This document shows, piece by piece, positions 56,735 to 64,000 of a DNA stretch of 64,000 nt (positions are counted from its first letter, which is position 1; each line of letters begins with the position of its first letter). The notes under the pieces were generated by a model that did no database searches, was not told the DNA's origin, and worked only from the letters and a program-made list of their open reading frames with translations. The stretch spans positions 8,992,501 through 9,056,500 of the forward strand of contig NC_092582.1 in assembly GCF_037975245.1 (NCBI RefSeq), read 5' to 3'. The stretch comes from Apostichopus japonicus. Its lineage: Eukaryota > Echinodermata > Holothuroidea > Aspidochirotida > Stichopodidae. The translations under genes and the position numbers were made by a program.

Positions 56735-58036
56735 TGTAAAGTAAATGAATTCATTTCAAATAGTTAAAATAATAATTTCAAACTGCATTATCAATATTTT
56801 TACTTATGGTCTCATATATATATCAATACGAGCTATCCTTTATTTGTAATAGAACTTCATTAAAAAAGATCATCTTCTTTTCTTCCTTTTCCTTTAATGG
56901 AGCTGTTGACTCAAACCGAACACGATCATAAAATCTTCCAAGTCATTATAAGTTTATGTTTCTTCCCCTGCCTGTTAATAATTTTATCTGCAAAGTGATT
57001 TTTAGTTTGTCCTGCAACATCAACATCGCCGTTATATAACGTTTCAAGTTTTCATGGTTTGTCTCTGAAATCTTTTCATAAATGTCGGACTCTAAATGGA
57101 CTGATTAATTCACGACTGCTCTTTATCGTCTACTAAAAAGCGTTGTATTTATTAACCTTCAGCAATAATTGCTATGTCTGAGTTCGAATACTACTAATTT
57201 AAAACACAGGGGTAAAATCAATGTACGTTATATTGTTGTTATACCGAAATAGATCATTTACATTAGCAATAATAGTTTGGACATCTTTACTTTTTCTTTG
57301 TTGTTTTTTCTTTGTTTTGTGGGGTTCTCTAAGACCGAGCTCTTAATCGTACCGAATGAGAAACGCATGCACGTTTATTTCTCTTGTACAAATCATCTCC
57401 ACGGTTTGCACTTACATTTGGTCCAGTTCACAAAAGTTACTAAATCTTTATACGTGATTGATTTAATTTCAAGCTTGATCCAGGGAATTGCCATTTACCT
57501 CACTACTTAGTATATTATATTGACCATATGTTTTGCCAAGCATTACAAAACATGTGTAATTCAGTCACATTCCTGGTACATTATATATGTTATATATAGC
57601 TTAGTTATAGTGACGATTCAACAAGGATCCATCAGTAAATACACTCTAGAGCTGAGACGTATTATACTGTGATTTGACAAAGAGCAAACCTACCTTCGAA
57701 GTTCGTCATTACGTAAGAAAAGGAACTGTCTCTCTAATATATGCAGTTAATTTGCAAACGTATATAAAGAAATGAAAGAAAGAAAAAACGAACGAACGAA
57801 TGAATAATGTAATTAACAAATACGGTAAATACATAAATCACTGAAGTTAAGAAAGTAACATAATACAAACCTTATACCATATAGCACAAAGTACATAAAT
57901 TGTAAGTAAATACATGAATGAATAAATAAATTAATAGAACATATACCATTTAGCATGTATTACGTGATTTTGATACATATTGCAATATGTTTCAATATTC
58001 AGGAAAAGTATACAGAACCGATAATAATTGAATGAG

Positions 58037-58744
58037 CTATTCCCTCCTATTGCCTTTCTTAAATATTCGCGGAATATGAAACATTCTTCTGTGACATCCA
58101 TGAAAGACTTCGTACATTAACGGGTTGGTTAGTGCATTCAATGACAATACCATTGCAATATTGGCAGACTTGAAATCATTCATAAGGCGTCCGACATATA
58201 TAACTAAGACGGGAACATAGGCAGTCAACTTAATAGCGATACAGCGCAGTTTAGCCATTCTTTTCGGATCGTTGTTTTCGACGAATAACGAGAACTAGAT
58301 GACGATGTACCTGTTCCCTTTTTAAAGGTATCACTATTTGTTTTGGATATGATGGCCAGTTGGTGTGGTACTTTAGTTTTCGTTTGCTGAAACGTTTTCA
58401 TATTCGCAGTAAATAGTTTCGCGTAATGTGTATGTCCTAAACGGTGTGGTCGTTGCTGTCACAATGACTCCCAAAACTCCAAGTTTTTTTGTCTCGAAAA
58501 TGTATTGACAATTGCAATTCGGACTCTGCTTGACTACCTCCAGACACATAGTGGACATCACTTTGATGGTTCTTCGTTATCCAGTTTTCTACGGTAAGAG
58601 CATTTTCATAATGCTGACTGTTACCCTTGTTTAGACTGGTCAGCTGGGATTGTTCGATCTTTGACATAAATTATAATCTGCCACAAAACTTGGAAAAAAG
58701 CAATATAAACTCAACGTAATATTAAGCAAGGTAATACAACGTTC
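58037..58744 (-). pseudogene. Receptor relic 2 (TM5 to C-terminus)
   Basis: Minus-strand fragments: a TM5-like piece (58670-58744), a third-loop piece beginning MSKIEQSQLTS (58437-58667; compare MSKIQRSEMAGS of D), and MAKLRCIAIKLTAYVPVLVI with NALTNPLMYEVF and PRIFKKGNRRE (58037-58258). TM6 has lost CWxP and the frames are broken. No TM1-TM4. Confidence 0.78.
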
Positions 58745-59322
58745 TTAGGAGTACATGACGGAATATTACAATGGCGGACAAGTAAACATATATTGAAAGG
58801 AAACTATTCCACATTGTTCGTTGAAAATCCTGATTTCAAGATCACGTTCCTATTTTAAAATATGATTTATTTGGGTACAATCTACTTGAACAGCTAAACC
58901 TTTCATAACAGCCCTGTAATTCAATAAATGTTTAGTTGGTGAACCAAATTTTCACGTTTATCATCCTCAAGCGGTAAATGTTGTGGAGTGAGGAACACGA
59001 GCAGGAGGTACGCTACATCCTTTAGACAAATTTTTATTTGATAAAGGGAATTGCATAATGGTGTTTTATATTTTGCAACTTTTAAAGTAAGCTTTGTCGA
59101 AGATAATTCCATTGTTTCTTCCAAATTTTCAGCGACTCTTCAAAACTGTTTGAGAACCCTAAGAACGGTCGCGATCCCAACTTTGAATACCATTGCCTTG
59201 CATTTTTTTACTTTTGAAACCAAATAAGAAAGTTATTTAAATCTTTCGGGAATAAACCAGCACTAGACCTACTTTTTTAAGACTTCTAACGACTTCATTT
59301 TTGTTTTGAAGTTGGAGCATCT

Positions 59323-60627
59323 CTAACTCTTCGGGGAGTTTTTCTTCATGTAGTGTCTCTTGAAGATTCGTGGGAAAAGACACGTCTTTCTGTAACTTCC
59401 TTGAAAGACTTGGTACATTAACGGGTTGATTAGGGAATTCAATGACAATATAAGTGCCACGGCATTGAAAAGCTGACCTGAGACTGACACACCACATATA
59501 CGTAGACAAGAAATCACTTCATACGGTGTCCAACATATAATAAAGACGGAAACATAGGCTGTCAACTTAATCGCTATTCTGCGAAGCTTGGCCATCTCTT
59601 CGGAACGTTGTTTCGAAAAATATCGAGAACTAGATAACGGTTCACATATTCCTTTCTCATCGGTACCACCTTCACCTTGGATACGACGGTCAGTTTGTGA
59701 AGTATTGTAGGCTTCGTTGGTTGTAACATTTCCAGATTCGCAGTTAACAGTTTGGCGTTCTGTGTCTGCCATAAATGATTTGTTCCTGAATGATACAATT
59801 ATTCTACTTTCATCATCATTACTATCCGAAGTTTGCAACTGAATTTCGGACATGCCAGGAGATGGGTGTGATCCAGAAAGCTCAGAGTGTTTCTTGTGTG
59901 AAATAAATTGCATTCTCTTAAATAATTTCTATGAAAAAGCAACATTAACAACAAGTAAAGTTAAGGAAGGCAAACAGAAATTGACCGTCGAAAAGATGAA
60001 AAAGGAGATAGGATTTAAAGTAACGCTGTAGGCACAATCTAGGAAATTTCCATCGTTTAATCCTGGTTGTAACTGAGGAATAAGTAACGAAAAATCCAAG
60101 ACTTTGTAAAGAACACAGTAAACGAAGCAAAGACCGAATGACACTATGTTAATTTTATGTACTCTGCGCACAGTTTGCGTACGATGATATTTAAGAGGAT
60201 CGACCACAAGACGATATCTATCGTAACTAAGTAACACTACTACCAATGCAGATAACAAAATGGGATACAACTTTAAAATGAACCACATATAACATATTGA
60301 ACGTGGTAGCTCTGGAAAGTCCAATATTCCCCAAACGAATGTTGCAAGCAGTATGAGGCAACCAACCATGAGATCAGAGATTGCCAGATAGAATAAATAA
60401 ACATTTACAAAGACTTGTCGGACACGTTTCCTCCGTAGGAAAATGTAAATGACATTAGTATTAGCAGCAATGACTAGAATTCCCAGTAAGCCAAATATAT
60501 ACAAGGAAATAGTGTTTGGTGGTTCTAGCTTAGTCTCCACTGAAGAATGAGAGATGAAACTATACGTAAGCATGTTACTTTCGTTGAAATCCATATAATT
60601 AAGAGATAAATTCATGTTGCTATCCAA
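59323..60627 (-). pseudogene. Receptor C: copy of receptor A with one nonsense codon
   Basis: The region is the same length as A (1305 nt) and in frame throughout except for TAG at 59929-59931, where A has TGG (Trp233, end of TM5). Translation would give 232 residues ending after TM5. There is no other frameshift or stop, and the downstream 201 codons, with CWTP and NPLMY, remain open. The inactivation is therefore recent, polymorphic or a sequencing error. Position 3.32 is Lys here too. Confidence 0.88.
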
Positions 60628-61625
60628 TGAATAAATGGTTACACTTTAAAATGAGACACATACACTACTTGTTGCAAGAAGCTAAGAAGGTTCAATTGAG
60701 ACAGTCCACATTAGGTAATATTTGACTCTGTTAACACCATAATGTTCTCAGGTTTGCCTTTGCTTGTAACCTTGTATTCTTTCCTATCGTGTTTAACTGA
60801 AACATACAATGGTGTAGCGTCTCTTCGGCTCTAAATTCATCATTCTGGATGAACGTTATAATACAATTCGCAAGGATAATGTGACTGAACAGCGTGAATT
60901 GATTCCTATTAGCAAATTTCACGTTATCAACCGAATCCATAAATTCTTCACACTGAAAAATGCTTGCGTGCTTTCAGGAGGCCTAAGTGCAACAAAGAGA
61001 AATATCCCTAAAGTTTAGGATAATATTGAAACTTGTAAACCGAAATAATTTACATCGATGCATCACAAGGTTAATAAAACAAAAATTCGCATTTATCATT
61101 TAACTATTTTAGATGAAAAACCAGAAATAAATCCGGTTTGATATTTACGCATTACATATAAGCAGACAATTAATAAATCAGCAGATTCCATTACCACTTA
61201 TTACTTGCAGGGTGGAACTTCACGGCCCTTTCAACGATACTTTCGTTAAGTGTTTCCTGTTTTTCCTAGCAATAAACGGTTTTATTAGCAGTTATTATGA
61301 CGATTTGTTCAATAGAGTTTTATAGCAATAAACATATAGGGAGAAACAATTCCAATCAAGAACCATGTGAAAAATAATAATTTGCAATTCCTAACTTGCA
61401 ATTCCTAAAATAATATAAAACACATTGATTTCCATGGACATATTTTGATAGCAAAACTGACTGATTCAAATCTTGCTAATCTTTAACAACAATTTAAGAA
61501 CAGATGTTGTTATGAAAAATAAGACTTCCCTACTACCATTGCAATTTTTTTCAACTTGATGCAATGACCTCTAAATTGTTTCAAGTATTTGGCAAGCTGA
61601 TTTTTTTTTTATCACGTAGCGAACA

Positions 61626-61991
61626 TTAAAGGGTGTGAAGACTCGCGCAGAAAGGAACTCTAATGCCGGTAATCTGACCTAGTTTCGAATGAGGTGTAAC
61701 AGAAGTGTTAGACACCACCATCGATCCCAGAAAATACACACACAGCTTGCTACCGTCGGTAATTAGACACTAGTGTACAGTCAGTACATACAGTTGCGGT
61801 CAATACCCACATCACAGTGTATAAACGATACAGCGATGGACATCGCAGGTCCAGCTAAAGATAACATGGTATCACGTTTCATTACTGTCTGCATTTTGTA
61901 GCGACACGAACAAAACGTCACTTGCAAGCAACAGAAGTTAAATTTTACAGATGGCCGCACGCGGTTTGGGGCGAGTCTTCAATGCCTTTAA
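61626..61991. mobile_element. MITE copy 3 with TTAA ends
   Basis: Same 366-bp length, ends and interior as copy 2 at the equivalent place in unit 1. It was duplicated with the unit rather than inserted independently. Confidence 0.85.
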
Positions 61992-63178
61992 GCAGTTATC
62001 AAAACCATTGGTGGTTGTGCAAACATTAATTAAAATGCATGAATTTGAACTATACCATGTTTGTCAACTCTAACTAGAACTTTCTTTTCTTAATTATTCC
62101 AACCCCAAATATCATATTCAAGATGAGGTCTTACCAACTGACTATAACATATTACAACACTTAAGGAGATTGTTTAATTTATTACGATGTCTCCTTATAC
62201 CAAGAACTCTGTTGCCATTTTTGCCGCTTCAATATACTGTCTAGAAGACGACTGAATTGCCGAATTAATATAACATCATGAACTTTCAGATGAACATCTT
62301 AGAGTATAGATATAGGGTCACATAAATTATTCATTGTCATATTTATTGTGTGAATAAATCACATTGTGACGAGCCCATTAGGAACCAAATCCCCACATCC
62401 ACCCAAGCTAAACATCAACTTTTCCTCCTTGTAGATTTGTGATAAACTTTTGTGTCCAATTACTACCAGTGTAACACAATATCCCTCTTCTCAACGTTGC
62501 AATACCCAATTAACTTAGCTATTTGAAGTGACACGTAATCCAAAGTTTCTAGTTGGATGGGATCCAGACTTGATTTGATCCTTACAGCACCGGAAACACG
62601 TCACAAACGGGAGTAATAATGTAGAAGACTGAAAGAGCGGTAAATTTGCTTGACATTATTCTCTTTTCTTTCTTTCCTCTTACGTTTGTTTGCCACGAGA
62701 AGGGCTTTTTCAATGAATTTCCCTTGAAAACATATATCACTCATTTGACACAGTCGTTTCGCAATACTGCCCATTGCAGTGATTCCTCGTGGATAGTTAC
62801 ATTTTATACATCACTTACAAATGGTATACATAGATGCATGTAAATGTGCATGTATGTGAGGTTTAGCATTCTACGTGAACTCTGTGTGTGTTTAAGAACA
62901 GAATCATGGACAACAACAATGGCAGTATGTTTCTGTAAGTGCACTATGCACAATTACTCAGAACAACAGCATGATTAGGGTTTTCTGTTATGAAATTGTT
63001 ATATCTATTACTGTATTATGATGGATTTTCAGGCATCAATATTGATAACGGCTCCATTTTTGAAGTCACAGCTAATATAATCACGAAAAGAAAACAGCGT
63101 ATTGATTTTCTTTCTTCTACAAACTGGAATAACCTGTTTCTATATATCATTGGGAGTAGGAAACGTGTGTCCAACGCA
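61992..63178. other. Between MITE copy 3 and receptor D
   Basis: Counterpart of 52063-53250; no recognised gene. Confidence 0.5.
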
Positions 63179-64000
63179 TTATTTCCTCACACTACAGTCT
63201 TTCGTGAAGATTCGAAGAAGAGGACATGCCCCTTTGTGCCTTTTTTGAAAGACTTTGTACATTAACGGGTTGATTAGTGAATTCAAGGACAATATCATTG
63301 CCGCTGCATTGTACAAATGACCTGGGGCTGACACACCAAGTAATGACAGGCATGAAATCACTTCCAAAGGCGTCCAACATATAATAAAGACGGAAACATA
63401 GGTGACCAACTTAATCGCTATCTTGCGCAATTTAGCCATCTCTTCACAACGCTGTTCCGACAAATAACGAGAACTAGATGAAGGCATGCCTATACCTTTC
63501 TCATTTGTATCACTATTGCCGTTACCGTTACTGTAAGTTTGTTTAGCATGGCAGATTTCGCTTGTTTTAGTATTTTCAGATTCGCGGTAATCGATTTGGT
63601 GTTTCGTGTCCATCATAAATGATTTGTTCCTTGGTATCATTTGTACTGTAATTTGTTCAACTTTTCTTTCCAAATGTTTGCCTTGCAAATGCAATGGCAA
63701 TTCCAAGATTGTTTCTACTTGGGCACACCCAGGCTTATCCTGGACATCACTTTGATGGGCGCTCTCTATTATTCGGTGTTCTTTATCTTCAGTGAGATCC
63801 TTATCATACTGCTGACTGTTACATTTGTATGATCCGGCCATCTCGGATCGTTGAATCTTTGACATATAATCCATCCTCTCAAATAACCCCCAGAAAAAAG
63901 CAATATTAACTAGAACTAGGATTAAGGAAGGTGAAAACACATTGATGGAAGTCAGGATAAAGAAATAAATAGGATGACCAGTAACACTGCTATCGCAATC
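63179..64000 (-). CDS. Receptor D: GPCR, homologue of B, partial (TM1-TM4 outside the window)
   Basis: 274 codons including the stop, open to the window edge. It starts in the second extracellular loop (DCDSSVTGHP), then TM5, a very long third loop, TM6 with CWTP and TM7 with NPLMYKVF. The C-terminus is KGACPLLRIFTKDCSVRK, with cysteines that could be palmitoylated; this end is lost in B. Residue 3.32 is not visible. Confidence 0.88.
   Translation of the reverse strand, partial: DCDSSVTGHPIYFFILTSINVFSPSLILVLVNIAFFWGLFERMDYMSKIQRSEMAGSYKCNSQQYDKDLTEDKEHRIIESAHQSDVQDKPGCAQVETILELPLHLQGKHLERKVEQITVQMIPRNKSFMMDTKHQIDYRESENTKTSEICHAKQTYSNGNGNSDTNEKGIGMPSSSSRYLSEQRCEEMAKLRKIAIKLVTYVSVFIICWTPLEVISCLSLLGVSAPGHLYNAAAMILSLNSLINPLMYKVFQKRHKGACPLLRIFTKDCSVRK

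Larger units (their letters stand above)
56795..64000. repeat. Segmental duplication unit 2 (receptors C and D and a relic), incomplete
   Basis: Homologous to 45590-54000 of unit 1, in the same orientation, with the same order of relic, 434-codon receptor, MITE and second receptor. It runs off the end of the window. In the stretches compared by eye the copies differ at roughly one base in 25-60. Confidence 0.85.

Noticed and set aside
59323-60627. Two separate genes (196 and 232 codons) at receptor C
   Set aside because: They are one frame interrupted by a single TAG; alignment with receptor A is continuous.

Overview
The window looks like nuclear DNA of a marine deuterostome, most likely an echinoderm and possibly a sea cucumber. 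The species is an inference. The grounds are long A+T-rich introns with GT/AG borders, a hyalin-repeat (HYR) membrane protein, a lineage-specific cluster of intronless rhodopsin-class receptors, and Penelope-like, tRNA-SINE and MITE repeats. No bacterial operon, rRNA, canonical tRNA or CRISPR array was seen.

Region 1 (about 1-26,800, + strand) is a whirlin orthologue. Fourteen coding exons from 6216 to 26555 join in perfect phase into a 1073-residue scaffold: HN domain, PDZ1, PDZ2, second HN domain, long low-complexity linker with a SEDSGVD motif, PDZ3. A candidate control region (CRE, CCAAT, X-box-like site) lies near 1040-1130, and a 5'-UTR exon must lie upstream of 6191. The introns carry an inverted SINE pair, a 21-bp minisatellite and a Penelope-type tail inserted just before exon 3.

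Region 2 (about 26,800-31,800) is gene-poor and holds a fold-back retroelement with a perfect target-site duplication. Region 3 (31,859-43,935, + strand) is a ten-exon gene for a single-pass membrane protein: signal peptide, three HYR modules, one EGF module, five HYR-type modules, transmembrane helix, acidic tail. Every internal exon is phase 1-1. Exon 4 carries a 53-nt duplication that breaks the frame, so this copy is either damaged or misassembled. The introns hold a hAT transposase relic, microsatellites and fold-back elements.

Region 4 (44,180-45,580) is a nest of repeats: a tRNA-derived SINE, (TA)n tracts, and the 3' end of a Penelope-like element with a GIY-YIG domain and a hammerhead-like core.

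Region 5 (about 45,590-64,000, - strand) is a tandem segmental duplication of a receptor block about 10-11 kb long. Each unit has a truncated receptor relic, a 434-codon receptor and a second related receptor. Unit 1 has A (intact) and B (intact but with a shortened C-terminus). Unit 2 has C (a single nonsense codon) and D (runs off the window). All receptors with a visible TM3 have lysine where aminergic receptors have the binding aspartate. A and B are nearly identical over TM1-TM4 but diverge elsewhere, which suggests gene conversion. A 52-bp BamHI-rich satellite separates the units.

The best candidates for something undescribed are the HYR/EGF receptor-like protein, the Lys3.32 receptor cluster with its conversion tract and decaying copies, and the Penelope-tail family inserting as inverted copies with clean target-site duplications.
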